From Arcicella gelida (GTDB lineage: Bacteria; Bacteroidota; Bacteroidia; Cytophagales; Spirosomataceae), in contig NZ_JAYGIL010000003.1 in the NCBI RefSeq assembly GCF_034931025.1, forward strand, positions 352,266 through 416,265: a stretch of DNA of 64,000 nucleotides, written 5' to 3'. Under the pieces are notes generated by a model. That model saw only the letters and a list, made by a program, of their open reading frames with translations, did no database searches and was not told where the DNA came from. Position 1 is the first letter of the stretch, and the number at the start of each line of letters is the position of its first letter. This document shows positions 45,359 through 54,075 of the stretch, in pieces. The translations under genes were made by a program, and so were the position numbers.

Positions 45359-47785
45359 ATGAAAATCTCCCTTAATTGGCTTAAACAATTTGTAGAAATA
45401 ACAGAGTCGGCTCAAGAATTAGATCAACTCTTAACTGGAACGGGCTTAGAAGTAGAATCCATCGAGCGTCACGAAGCAATTTTGGGCGGTTTACAAGGTT
45501 TTGTAGTAGGTGAAGTACTTACTTGTGAGCGATTTATGGTCAAGGAAAAACAGTTGAGCTTAACTACTGTTGATGTGGGTGGAGAAACGCCTTCACAAAT
45601 TGTTTGTGGTGCTACCAACGTTGAAGCCGGACAAAAAGTAATTGTTGCTACTGTCGGAACTACGCTTTACGACCATGCAAAAGGTGTTGAGATTTTTAAA
45701 ATCACCAGTAAAAAAACTTACGGACATCTTTCGGAAGGAATGATTTGTGCCGAAGACGAAATCGGACTTGGTACTTCACACGCTGGTATTATGGTGTTGG
45801 ATACCGATTTGCCAAATGGAACGCCTGCGGCTCAGTACTTTAATTTAGAAGCAGATTTATTAATCGAAATCGGATTAACGCCCAACCGTGCAGACGCTGC
45901 TTCGCATTGGGGAGTAGCTCGTGATATTAAAGCTAAAACTGGTCGTGCTATTACTCTGCCTTCGGTTGAAGCTTTCAAAGTTGATAATAATAACTTTCCG
46001 ATTGAATTAATCGTTGAAGACGCTACGGCTTGTCCACGTTTTTGTGGTGTAACTCTTGATGGCGTAACGGTGAAAGAATCGCCAGAATGGTTGCGTAAAT
46101 ATTTGGAAACCATTGGTTTGCGTTCAATTAATAATATTGTAGATATTACCAATTATATCTGTCATGGCTTAGGGCAACCGATGCACGCTTACGACTGGAT
46201 TGCCATTTCAGGACAAAAAGTAATTGTAAAAACTTTGCCAGCAGGTACAAAATTTACTACACTCGACGAAGTAGAACGTACTTTGGGCGAAACAGATTTG
46301 ATGGTTTGTAATGGCGACGAACCGATGGGAATCGCTGGAATTTTTGGTGGAACAAAATCAGGAATCAAACCAGAAACGACTCGTGTTTATTTAGAAGTAG
46401 CCTATTTCGACCCTGCTTCGGTAAGAAAAACGGCTCAACGTCATGGCTTGAAAACGGATGCTTCTTTCCGTTTTGAACGTGGAACAGACCCAAATGCCAA
46501 ATTATACGCTTTGAAATATGCAGCTTTGTTGATTCAAGAATTGGCAGGTGGCGTAATTGCTTCGGAAGTATCTGATTTTTACCCGAATCCCATTGCAGAT
46601 TTCAGCATTCCAGTTTTATATAAAAACGTAAACCGTTTGATTGGTAAAACCTTGGATAAAGCTTTAGTAAAATCAATTCTTGAATCTTTAGATATTGCGA
46701 TTCAGAACGAAGACGAAAATGGTTTTACGGCAATCGTTCCGCCTTACCGTGTGGACGTTACTCGTGAAGCCGACGTAATTGAAGAAGTACTTAGAATTTA
46801 TGGTTTTGAAAATGTAGAATTGTCTGAAAATCTTGGAACGGAATTTTTATCTGGTTTCCCGCAAAAAGACAGAGAACAATTACAATTAAAAATTTCGCAA
46901 GTATTGGCGGCGAATGGTTTCAACGAAATCATTACCAATTCTTTAACAAAACCTGCTTATTCTGCCTTGATTAAAGCAGATTTACCGAATGATGACGTTG
47001 AGATTTTAAACAAATTATCAGAAGATTTAGGCGTAATGCGTCAGTCGATGGTGTTTTCTGGTTTAGAAGTATTGGCACACAATATCAACCGTCGTCAGAA
47101 AGATTTGAAAATGTTTGATTTTGGAAAAACCTATCACAAAATCAATGATAAATACGTTGAAAAACGCCATTTAGCTTTGTATGTAACGGGAAATACAGAA
47201 AATGAAACGTGGCAATTGAAATCACAAAAAGTAGCTTTCCATACTTTGGCAAGTGCTGTAAATAAAGTATTGGGAAGTTTAGGTTTCAAAAATCTTGACA
47301 CAAAACCTTTAGAAGGAACGGCAACTTTTGAATATGGTTTGAGCTACGTCTTGAACAAAAAAGAAGTAGCTAAAGTAGGTTTAGTAAAACCAAATGTGGC
47401 GAAAAAAGCAGAAGTAAAACAGCACGTTTTCTTTGCTGATTTTGATTGGGATTACTTGTTCAAACAATATAACGACAAAGCAGTTTTTGTAGAATTACCG
47501 AAATTCCCAGAAGTACGTCGTGACCTTTCTTTGGTGATTGACAAAACTGTTACTTTCGACCAAATTCAGAAATTGGCACGTAATTATGAGAAAAACTTGT
47601 TGCGTCAAATCAATGTTTTTGATGTGTATCAAGGTGAAAACTTAGGAGCAGATAAGAAATCTTATTCAGTAAGTTTCATTCTTCAAGATTACGAACAAAC
47701 CTTGACGGACAAAGTAATCGACAAAACAATGGAAAAACTAATGGCAGCTTTTGAAAAAGAAATCGGAGCAGTGATTAGAAAATAA
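45359..47785 (+). CDS. pheT: Phenylalanyl-tRNA synthetase beta subunit
   Basis: The 808-residue beta chain of bacterial PheRS starts MKISLNWLKQFVEI, the usual N-terminus. An extra 22 residues are open upstream but overlap the promoter. Domains are an EMAP/tRNA-binding OB fold (about 40-150), the B3/B4 editing region (about 215-400; HGLGQPMHAYDW, GIAGIFGG), the B5 domain, a catalytic-like core (about 470-680) and a C-terminal anticodon-binding FDX-ACB domain (FVELPKFPEVRRDLSLVIDKTVTFDQI). It charges tRNA-Phe with the alpha subunit, which is not in the window. Confidence 0.96.
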   Translation: MKISLNWLKQFVEITESAQELDQLLTGTGLEVESIERHEAILGGLQGFVVGEVLTCERFMVKEKQLSLTTVDVGGETPSQIVCGATNVEAGQKVIVATVGTTLYDHAKGVEIFKITSKKTYGHLSEGMICAEDEIGLGTSHAGIMVLDTDLPNGTPAAQYFNLEADLLIEIGLTPNRADAASHWGVARDIKAKTGRAITLPSVEAFKVDNNNFPIELIVEDATACPRFCGVTLDGVTVKESPEWLRKYLETIGLRSINNIVDITNYICHGLGQPMHAYDWIAISGQKVIVKTLPAGTKFTTLDEVERTLGETDLMVCNGDEPMGIAGIFGGTKSGIKPETTRVYLEVAYFDPASVRKTAQRHGLKTDASFRFERGTDPNAKLYALKYAALLIQELAGGVIASEVSDFYPNPIADFSIPVLYKNVNRLIGKTLDKALVKSILESLDIAIQNEDENGFTAIVPPYRVDVTREADVIEEVLRIYGFENVELSENLGTEFLSGFPQKDREQLQLKISQVLAANGFNEIITNSLTKPAYSALIKADLPNDDVEILNKLSEDLGVMRQSMVFSGLEVLAHNINRRQKDLKMFDFGKTYHKINDKYVEKRHLALYVTGNTENETWQLKSQKVAFHTLASAVNKVLGSLGFKNLDTKPLEGTATFEYGLSYVLNKKEVAKVGLVKPNVAKKAEVKQHVFFADFDWDYLFKQYNDKAVFVELPKFPEVRRDLSLVIDKTVTFDQIQKLARNYEKNLLRQINVFDVYQGENLGADKKSYSVSFILQDYEQTLTDKVIDKTMEKLMAAFEKEIGAVIRK

Positions 47786-47801
47786 ATTTATCTGATTGAA
47801 A

Positions 47802-47845
47802 AAATTAAAGGTCACAAGAATTACTGTTCTTGTGACCTTTAATTT
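47802..47845. terminator. Bidirectional terminator between pheT and the repair cassette
   Basis: A perfect 19-bp stem (47802-47820 with 47827-47845, AAATTAAAGGTCACAAGAA) with a 6-nt loop separates the convergent pheT and pnk-like genes. Confidence 0.88.
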
Positions 47846-47852
47846 TTAGCCC

Positions 47853-48782
47853 TTAAAAGTTTCCATAATTTACTTGCAAACAAGCTAAACCCAGTTCGTT
47901 TCTCCATAAGTCAACTATTTGATTACGGTCGTCCAAAATGAATTCTACGAAAAATACATCTTTAATATACTGCTCATAAAACTCTTTCTTTATTTCAACA
48001 TCTTTACGACTATCACCTGTTTTTCGCATGTATAGGGCATCATATTGAATGCGATTATAATGTAACCAATTAATCGTTTGACTTTTTGCTTGGTCTTCTC
48101 TGCCCGAAATCAAGATGATTTTTGACCCTTTTTGATGATAGGTTTTCAATATTGCAGCAATAGGTTCATTCAGTAAATCTGTTTCACAGCTTTTAGAATC
48201 ATAAGGACTTCTATCATGAATGATAGCTAAAGTGCCATCTAAATCACAAATAATAGCTGGCGGTAAACTATCGTCTTGTACTTCATAATATGGTCCACGT
48301 TCTTTAGTCCTTGATTTTGATGGCTTAATAGTATCGGAAGTTATATCAGTTTTTTTCAACATATACTGATGATAGAATTTCATAATTACTTCCCGACCTA
48401 CTTTCTTGTCTCGTCTTTCGTCTCGAATAATACATTCTTCTAAAGACGTATCAAATTCTTTAAATGTTATGGTTACTTTTTTGCCAGTTTCTTTTACATA
48501 TTTTTGTGCTACTTCACGAATCCTCTCAATGGGTTTTTCCGAAAGGTTTGTGTCATCTATTACCACATTTTTGCCTTCTTTCAAGGCTTCCATTAGCATT
48601 AGATTGCGAACAGTATCGACAAATTTTTCGTTTTCCAGCGAATACTCAGAGGAGTCTAACATCTCTCTCAACTCATCTTTATTAAGCCTTTTCCAAGAAC
48701 CTTTATTGTCTCGAATCAACTTTCTTGCAAAAGTCGATTTTCCACTGGCTGGTAAGCCTCTTAATATTAATATTTCCTTCAT
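47853..48782 (-). CDS. Polynucleotide 5'-kinase/3'-phosphatase (T4 Pnk-like)
   Basis: The 309-residue protein has the two-domain layout of T4 polynucleotide kinase (301 aa). An N-terminal P-loop kinase (RGLPASGKST, 8-17; IDDTNL 75-80; RDERRDKKVG about 120-129) precedes a C-terminal HAD phosphatase (ICDLDGTLA, nucleophile Asp180 and Asp182; ILISGRED; DDRNQIVDLW). Such enzymes turn 3'-phosphate/5'-OH ends into ligatable 3'-OH/5'-phosphate ends of RNA or DNA. It starts 7 bp after the nucleotidyltransferase gene, so both belong to one operon. No ligase is encoded beside it. Confidence 0.88.
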   Translation of the reverse strand: MKEILILRGLPASGKSTFARKLIRDNKGSWKRLNKDELREMLDSSEYSLENEKFVDTVRNLMLMEALKEGKNVVIDDTNLSEKPIERIREVAQKYVKETGKKVTITFKEFDTSLEECIIRDERRDKKVGREVIMKFYHQYMLKKTDITSDTIKPSKSRTKERGPYYEVQDDSLPPAIICDLDGTLAIIHDRSPYDSKSCETDLLNEPIAAILKTYHQKGSKIILISGREDQAKSQTINWLHYNRIQYDALYMRKTGDSRKDVEIKKEFYEQYIKDVFFVEFILDDRNQIVDLWRNELGLACLQVNYGNF

Positions 48783-48789
48783 AAAATCT

Positions 48790-49830
48790 CTATAAATTTA
48801 CTGCTTCTCTTACTTCTAATAATAGCGAATTAACAAATAGTGTTTCAATGTCATTAGGCAAAGTACAGGTATCGAAAAGTTGGTGCAACTGCTCAATTTC
48901 ATACTCTGCCTGTTCTATAAAAGCCTCCAAATCAATTTCTCCATGTCTTATTTTCAAAAGTTCTTTGGCATTTGGTCGTCGTACATGAATAGTTCCTTCC
49001 ATAGCAATCTCAAAGGCAATGTCCAATAATCTTCGGCAATGCAAAAGGTTCTTTCCATCTATTTGTTGTCCATGATTATTTATATCAACATACCTTTGCG
49101 TATTTCGTTTAGTCAACCATTCGTTATATTGTTTGTATTCTCGGCAATGTGCTGAATACCCTTCCTGATTGTAATATAAAATAGTCAATGGGTTTTCTTC
49201 TTTTGGGATACTTGAAAGCTTCAAAGCATTGCTTTTTTCTGCCACAATTCCATGATAGCCCAAACAGTTCAGTGCATCGTAATACAATGAAAAACAATCT
49301 TTAAAATGGTTTAAAGCCACCAACCCACATTGGTTTTCATCAAGTTGATTGATAGCCAAATACGTTAAGAGTGGAATAGTTTTTCCATTTTCATACACAT
49401 AACAAAAATCGTAAGGAGACTTTCTTTTTACTTTCTCATGTTCCCAATTCATCTTCTTTTGTAGTCCTTTAGCTTTTTTGATTTGGGCAATAGCATATCC
49501 ACCAAAAGAGTGTAAACATTTTTTGGTCAGGAATTTATGTCTTTGACGAATGATTAAATCGAAAGCAGGATGTTTTTCAATGATACAGTCTTCGGGCATA
49601 AACAATAACTCCAACATCGTAGGGTTTGCAGATTGGAGTAATTGTAAATATCGTCTAACTTCATAATAACATTCATCCTTACTAAGCTCAATTTGTTCAA
49701 GGTAGTTAAACCCAATTAAGTCTTTGGTCGATTGGGCATAAACGCCTTTATAATCAATATCAGAGTTTACAGTATTAGTACCATAGGCTTGGCTACCTAC
49801 TATGGTTTTGAAGAGTGTAGTCGTGTTCAT
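48790..49830 (-). CDS. RlaP/YcgL-like nucleotidyltransferase
   Basis: The 346-residue protein has an N-terminal pol-beta-type core: the helix-turn signature VGSQAYGTNTVNSDID gives Gly-Ser (12-13) and two metal-binding Asp (24, 26). It continues with the conserved FMPEDCIIEKHPAFDLI and SFGGYAIAQIKKAKGLQKKMNWE segments typical of the predicted YcgL/RlaP nucleotidyltransferases, which are linked to RNA ligases in other bacteria. It might add nucleotides to damaged RNA 3' ends. It sits between a slipin and a Pnk-like end-healing enzyme with gaps of 14 and 7 bp. Confidence 0.85.
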   Translation of the reverse strand: MNTTTLFKTIVGSQAYGTNTVNSDIDYKGVYAQSTKDLIGFNYLEQIELSKDECYYEVRRYLQLLQSANPTMLELLFMPEDCIIEKHPAFDLIIRQRHKFLTKKCLHSFGGYAIAQIKKAKGLQKKMNWEHEKVKRKSPYDFCYVYENGKTIPLLTYLAINQLDENQCGLVALNHFKDCFSLYYDALNCLGYHGIVAEKSNALKLSSIPKEENPLTILYYNQEGYSAHCREYKQYNEWLTKRNTQRYVDINNHGQQIDGKNLLHCRRLLDIAFEIAMEGTIHVRRPNAKELLKIRHGEIDLEAFIEQAEYEIEQLHQLFDTCTLPNDIETLFVNSLLLEVREAVNL

Positions 49831-49844
49831 TGGCTATAAAGTAT

Positions 49845-50945
49845 TTATTTCTTCCCTGAAATAAACATTTGTTTTAATTGATCTAATACTTGTCCACCCC
49901 CAGTGACTGAGATAGTGTTGATTTTATCTGCTATTTTTTCGATGTATTCCATTTCTTTTAATCTAAATAACATTTCATTTTCCTCCATTAATTTAGCTGT
50001 ATTCAATAAACTACGAGTTGAAGCAGTCTCTTCTCGTCGCATGATGATATTCGCTTGAGCTTTCTTTTCAGCTATTAGTACTTGGTTCATAATGTCTTTC
50101 ATTTCGCCAGATAAAATAATGTCTTTAATTCCGCAGCCTACTATACTAACACCAAGTACTTCTGTTTTAGAAGTAATAGATGTAATAATGAATGAAGATA
50201 CACTTTCTTTTTTCTCCAAAAGTTCATCTAAGGTCAAAGTACCAATATATTCTCGCAACGCTAATTGAATAGATACATATAATTGTTTTTCATAGTCTTT
50301 GTTTTCTAAAGCAGCTTTAATGATGTCAATTATTTTATATTGAGCAAAGAAATTCAACCGTAAGGATGCTTTATCCTTTGTCAAGATTTCTTGTCCAGAT
50401 ATTTCAATTTGAAGAATACGAGTATCTATTTTGGCAATATGAATAGAAATGCTATTTTTCCACCAATAATAGGTTCCTGCAACTAATTGTTTCTGAAATT
50501 TACCATCTACAAATAATAGTGCTTTTTCATACGACTCTACGTTGAAAGTACGAACAAAAGGTAAAAGTTTAGTGGTTAAGGTTGTTAAATTGATAGCTTC
50601 TGTAATTTCAATTTTACTTAAATCTACTTTCGTGTAGGTATAACTGATTAAACCTTTCCAAAACGCATATTTACCAGTTGTCAGCGTAGTTTTAAACAAC
50701 TCGTTTTCATATTGTAAGAAAACTTCATTGTCTTTTACTTCTATAATATCCAGCATTGAGGCAATTTTTGTGTCTTGCAAGAGTATGTTTAAATTGTAAT
50801 TAATCGTAAAGGGTTCTGTCATATCATATACCTTACAAGTTTCATAAGGCATCAACCAATAATTCCCTTCTGTTAAGACTTTACTGTAATTTTCATTTTT
50901 GAAAACTAACCCAATTTTATATGCTGATATTTTTATGTACTTCAT
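49845..50945 (-). CDS. Slipin/SPFH (band-7) family protein
   Basis: A 366-residue protein counted from ATG 50945 (MKYIKISAYKIGLVFKN); an 11-codon TTG extension to 50978 is less likely. It contains two beta-rich repeats (EGNYWLMPYETCKVYDMTEPF and VAGTYYWWKNSISIHIAKIDTRILQIEISGQEILTKDKASLRLNFFAQYKI). The SPFH domain ends in the helix LREYIGTLTLDELLEKKESVSSFIITSI, and a coiled-coil tail with the slipin-like AEKKAQANIIMRREETASTRSLLNTAKLMEENEMLFRLKEMEYIEKI follows. An obvious TM helix is lacking, so any membrane contact would be through the N-terminal hairpin. It is the first gene of the repair cassette. Confidence 0.85.
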   Translation of the reverse strand: MKYIKISAYKIGLVFKNENYSKVLTEGNYWLMPYETCKVYDMTEPFTINYNLNILLQDTKIASMLDIIEVKDNEVFLQYENELFKTTLTTGKYAFWKGLISYTYTKVDLSKIEITEAINLTTLTTKLLPFVRTFNVESYEKALLFVDGKFQKQLVAGTYYWWKNSISIHIAKIDTRILQIEISGQEILTKDKASLRLNFFAQYKIIDIIKAALENKDYEKQLYVSIQLALREYIGTLTLDELLEKKESVSSFIITSITSKTEVLGVSIVGCGIKDIILSGEMKDIMNQVLIAEKKAQANIIMRREETASTRSLLNTAKLMEENEMLFRLKEMEYIEKIADKINTISVTGGGQVLDQLKQMFISGKK

Positions 50946-51225
50946 TGCTTTATTTGTTTTTTGTGAAAAAATAGCCAATTAAACCATCCAAAAAATGCGG
51001 ATTTGATTTGAGTAAGAAAGCTGTTAAAAGGTATTTAGTTAATTGGTTGATTTTAATTTGAGCTCAGAATTTATTAACCAATTATTTTATCACACACTAT
51101 TACGCCATTCTTACGGTATCCATCTTATTCAAGCCTCTTTCAAATTGAGATAAAAATCATCTCTAGTTTAATTGACTATTTTAATGAAATTAACTGCTTT
51201 ACCAGGCTTAGCTACACCAAAATTA

Positions 51226-51331
51226 AATTGGTGACAGGATTCGAACCTGTGTTCATAGGGTTAACCTAAATTATCTTCAACAGCATATTAAAAGCTAAAG
51301 CTTTAATACTACATGGTTCTTTAAAACCAAC
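51226..51331 (-). ncRNA. tRNA-like RNA upstream of the slipin cassette
   Basis: Read on the minus strand, the 3' part carries a canonical tRNA T-arm (ACAGG-TTCGAAT-CCTGT). Acceptor-like ends GTTGGTT (51331-51325) and CACCAAT (51233-51227) can form six of seven pairs, including one G-U. Between them are a long AT-rich hairpin (TATTAAAGCT / AGCTTTTAATA) in place of a normal anticodon arm, and a small TAGG/CCTA stem before the T-arm. There is no normal D-arm or anticodon loop, and the total is about 106 nt. The acceptor 3' strand can alternatively pair with TTGGTG just downstream. It is probably a tRNA mimic or degenerate tRNA, not a functional tRNA. It lies about 280 bp upstream of the slipin start on the same strand. 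Confidence 0.55.
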
Positions 51332-51379
51332 GTCGTGGGTTTTGATAATCATTATTAACAGTACAAAGTTGATTAGTTC

Positions 51380-51400
51380 CTACGCAAGGTATTTGCGTAG
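51380..51400. other. Hairpin upstream of the tRNA-like RNA
   Basis: CTACGCAA pairs with TTGCGTAG around a 5-nt loop. On the minus strand it precedes the tRNA-like RNA by about 50 nt and could be part of the same transcript or an operator. Role unknown. Confidence 0.45.
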
Positions 51401-51500
51401 ATATAATTAATTTCAAAAAATGAATAAATTCTCTTTTTGATAGACCTAATGCAAACTCAACATACATAAATCAATCTCTCCTGTTTTATTAAGAATTTTG

Positions 51501-51508
51501 TACCTTTG
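51501..51508 (+). promoter_or_regulatory. Probable -7 promoter element of the ffh operon
   Basis: TACCTTTG matches the Bacteroidota TAnnTTTG box 79 bp before the ATG at 51587. A clear -33 TTG at the right spacing is not seen, so confidence is limited. Confidence 0.4.
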
Positions 51509-51586
51509 TGCGATAACCTTTGAATTATAGAAATTTGTTCGAGAGAATAGCTTTTTAAATATCATTTTACTGTTAAAACTAAGGAG

Positions 51587-52111
51587 ATGGAAACAAATTT
51601 CCCCATTACTTTTAAAGTTAATATCATAAAAGATTGGGAGTTAGTTGTTGGATTAGTATTTATTTTACTCTGGTTTGTATCGGTATTTTTTATTTTTCAT
51701 GTTCCTTGGTTTGTGGTAATTCCATTATTGGTAATACTCTTTTGGCAATTAAATTTAGTTTTTGCAGAAATAAAATTGACCCACGAAGGTATTGAGTATA
51801 AATCTTGGATGAGAGGAGTAGTGATAAAATGGAAAGAGGTAAATACTTTGGGCGGAATTGCCAGAATAAAAAGACAGTATTTTGAAGTTATTTCCATTCA
51901 GTCTTTGAAAGCTGATATTAAGTATAAAAGTCAGATTGGCTCATTAGTTTATGTGGGTGAAGTGAAAAAAATGCTTTTTATTTCTAACAAAGAGCAGTTT
52001 AATCCCAATAGGTTTACATGGATAAGTGATGAATTTATTTCATTTGAGTATCGTCCAGAAATATTAAAAATTATACAAGAAAAATTAGAAGCAATAGATA
52101 AAAATGTTTGA
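51587..52111 (+). CDS. Hypothetical membrane protein with PH-like domain
   Basis: The 174-residue protein has two adjacent TM helices (about 17-36 and 40-60; VVGLVFILLWFVSVFFIFHVPWFVVIPLLVILFW), followed by a beta-rich PH-like domain (IKLTHEGIEYKSWMRGVVIKWKEVNTLGGIARIKRQYFEVISIQ). Its stop overlaps the start of ffh by 8 bp, so the two are co-translated. A role near membrane protein targeting is possible but only positional. Confidence 0.7.
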   Translation: METNFPITFKVNIIKDWELVVGLVFILLWFVSVFFIFHVPWFVVIPLLVILFWQLNLVFAEIKLTHEGIEYKSWMRGVVIKWKEVNTLGGIARIKRQYFEVISIQSLKADIKYKSQIGSLVYVGEVKKMLFISNKEQFNPNRFTWISDEFISFEYRPEILKIIQEKLEAIDKNV

Positions 52112-53438
52112 GAATTTAAGCAGTAAAATAACCACCGCAATGCGTACCCTGAAAGGTAAGGGACGTATCACGGATGTCAATGTAGCAAGTACTGTCAAGG
52201 AAATCCGCAAGGCTTTGATGGATGCCGACGTAAACTATAAAGTTGCCAAAGAAATCACTGACCGTATCAAGGAAGAAGCAATGGGACAAAAAATCCTTAT
52301 TGCGGTTGACCCCGGTCAAATGTTAGTGAAGATTGTCCATGAAGAACTTGTAAAATTGATGGGTTCTTCTGTGCAAGCTATTAACCTTAAACCAGACCCA
52401 GCGATTATTTTGATTGCAGGTTTGCAAGGTTCGGGTAAAACTACTTTCTCTGGAAAATTAGCTCAATACCTCAAAAAAAGTGGTAGAAATGTGTTGTTGG
52501 TAGCCTGTGATATTTATCGTCCTGCGGCTATCGACCAATTGAAAGTTTTGGGTGAACAAGTAGGCGTAGATGTTTATGCTGAACCTGAAAATAAAAACGC
52601 TGTTGAGATTGCACAAAATGCGATTTCTTACGGACGTAAAATGGGTAAAAGAGTAATCATTGTCGATACTGCTGGTCGTTTGGCAGTAGATGAGGCAATG
52701 ATGAATGAAATTGCAGCGGTTAAAAATGCTATCAAACCTTCGGAAATCCTTTTTGTAGTGGATTCGATGACGGGGCAAGATGCTGTAAATACTGCTAAAA
52801 CTTTCAACGAACGTTTGAATTTTGATGGCGTTGTACTTACTAAATTAGATGGTGATGCTCGTGGTGGTGCGGCACTTTCTATTCGTCATATTGTAGATAA
52901 ACCAATTAAGTTTATCTCAACAGGCGAGAAAATGGATGCACTCGACCAATTCTATCCCGACCGTATGGCAAGCCGTATTTTGGGAATGGGTGACGTACTT
53001 TCTTTGGTAGAAAGAGCTCAACAAGCATTTGACGAAGAAGAATCTGAGCGTATCAATAAGAAAATTCGTCAAAACCAGTTCAGTTTTGAAGATTTCTATT
53101 CGCAGTTACAGCAAATCAAGAAAATGGGAAATTTGAAAGATTTGATGGGAATGGTGCCAGGAATGTCGCAAGCGGTGAAAGATGTAGATATTCCAGACGA
53201 TGCTTTCAAATCAATTGAAGCCATTATTCAATCTATGACTCCGAAAGAACGCCAAAAACCAGAATTATTAGATATGTCTCGCAAGAAACGGATTGCAACA
53301 GGCTCTGGTACTTCTGTCACAGAAATCAATAATCTCTTGAAACAATTCGACGGAATGCGTAAAATGATGCGTATGATGAACAATGTTCAAGATGGAAAAA
53401 TGAAAATGCCTAATATGGCAAATATGATGCGTAAATAG
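52104..53438 (+). CDS. ffh: Signal recognition particle protein Ffh
   Basis: The 444-residue SRP54 GTPase binds signal sequences and 4.5S RNA and docks at FtsY. An N domain (1-85) precedes the G domain with G1 GLQGSGKTT, G2 DIYRPAAIDQL, G3 VDTAGR, G4 TKLDGDARGGAAL, and FISTGEKMDALDQFYPDRMASRILGMGD. The methionine-rich M domain (about 310-444; MGNLKDLMGMVPGMSQ, MMRMMNNVQDGKMKMPNMANMMRK) follows. Full length. Confidence 0.97.
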   Translation: MFENLSSKITTAMRTLKGKGRITDVNVASTVKEIRKALMDADVNYKVAKEITDRIKEEAMGQKILIAVDPGQMLVKIVHEELVKLMGSSVQAINLKPDPAIILIAGLQGSGKTTFSGKLAQYLKKSGRNVLLVACDIYRPAAIDQLKVLGEQVGVDVYAEPENKNAVEIAQNAISYGRKMGKRVIIVDTAGRLAVDEAMMNEIAAVKNAIKPSEILFVVDSMTGQDAVNTAKTFNERLNFDGVVLTKLDGDARGGAALSIRHIVDKPIKFISTGEKMDALDQFYPDRMASRILGMGDVLSLVERAQQAFDEEESERINKKIRQNQFSFEDFYSQLQQIKKMGNLKDLMGMVPGMSQAVKDVDIPDDAFKSIEAIIQSMTPKERQKPELLDMSRKKRIATGSGTSVTEINNLLKQFDGMRKMMRMMNNVQDGKMKMPNMANMMRK

Positions 53439-53463
53439 AAATTGTAGTATTGAATAAATATAG

Positions 53464-53500
53464 AAAGGGTTAAAGGGATTATATCTTTTTGACCCTTTTT
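53464..53500 (+). terminator. Terminator after ffh
   Basis: AAAGGGTTAAA pairs (with G-U pairs) with TTTTTGACCCTTT, followed by TTTC. It lies 26 bp after the ffh stop. Confidence 0.65.
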
Positions 53501-53525
53501 CTTGTGGAAACTAAAAGACAATAAA

Positions 53526-53557
53526 AAAGCCTTAACATTTTGGAATGTTAAGGCTTT
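53526..53557 (-). terminator. Terminator of the tRNA-Val operon
   Basis: A 14-bp perfect stem (53526-53539 with 53544-53557, AAAGCCTTAACATT) has loop TTGG and is followed in the minus direction by a T run (complement of AAAAA, 53523-53528). It lies 6 bp beyond the second tRNA. Confidence 0.82.
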
Positions 53558-53562
53558 GAAAG

Positions 53563-53637
53563 TGGTCCCACTAGGATTCGAACCTAGGACCCCCTGCTTG
53601 TAAGGCAGGTGCTCTGAACCAGCTGAGCTATGAAACC
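53563..53637 (-). tRNA. tRNA-Val (anticodon TAC)
   Basis: A complete cloverleaf: acceptor GGTTTCA/TGGGACC (two G-U pairs), D-arm GCTC-AGCTGGTTCA-GAGC, anticodon arm CCTGC-CTTACAA-GCAGG giving TAC (reads GTA), T-arm CCTAG-GTTCGAAT-CCTAG-like, discriminator A. CCA is not encoded. It is identical to the copy 21 bp upstream. Confidence 0.95.
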
Positions 53638-53658
53638 GAGATTGTTGTTGTAATTTGG

Positions 53659-53733
53659 TGGTCCCACTAGGATTCGAACCTAGGACCCCCTGCTTGTAAG
53701 GCAGGTGCTCTGAACCAGCTGAGCTATGAAACC
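53659..53733 (-). tRNA. tRNA-Val (anticodon TAC), identical copy
   Basis: Same 75-nt sequence as the neighbouring tRNA, separated by 21 bp. The two are probably processed from one transcript reading toward the terminator at 53526-53557. Confidence 0.95.
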
Positions 53734-54017
53734 AAATCCCTTTCTTTTAAGGTGGTGCAAAATTACGCTTTATTTGCTTACACTCCAAACTTCAACAAAG
53801 AAAAAAATGAATCTTTTTTAAATAAAATTATAAGTGTTTTATTATCAGTAAGTTAAAATTAGATAATTTTTTGATGTTTTTTGTACGTCCTATATCTACT
53901 TATTAGTAATGATTGACAAAGAATAGAATTGAGTATTTCAATATATAATACATCTAAAACGTTCATGTCATTTTTGGAATGACTGTAGATGTTTTTAACC
54001 TTTCATAACAATTGAAG

Positions 54018-54048
54018 TTTTGATTATTGGTTAAACTGGATAAATTTG
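54018..54048 (+). promoter_or_regulatory. Bacteroidota-type promoter of terC
   Basis: TTTTG (54018-54022), an 18-bp spacer, then TAAATTTG (54041-54048) match TTG-N-TAnnTTTG. The terC ATG is 28 bp downstream. Confidence 0.7.
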
Positions 54049-54075
54049 TGAAATTAAATTTAAACCAAAATTAAA

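Noticed and set aside
51226..51331. Functional tRNA gene
   Set aside because: No D-arm, no seven-base anticodon loop, a weak acceptor and excessive length. Only the T-arm is canonical.
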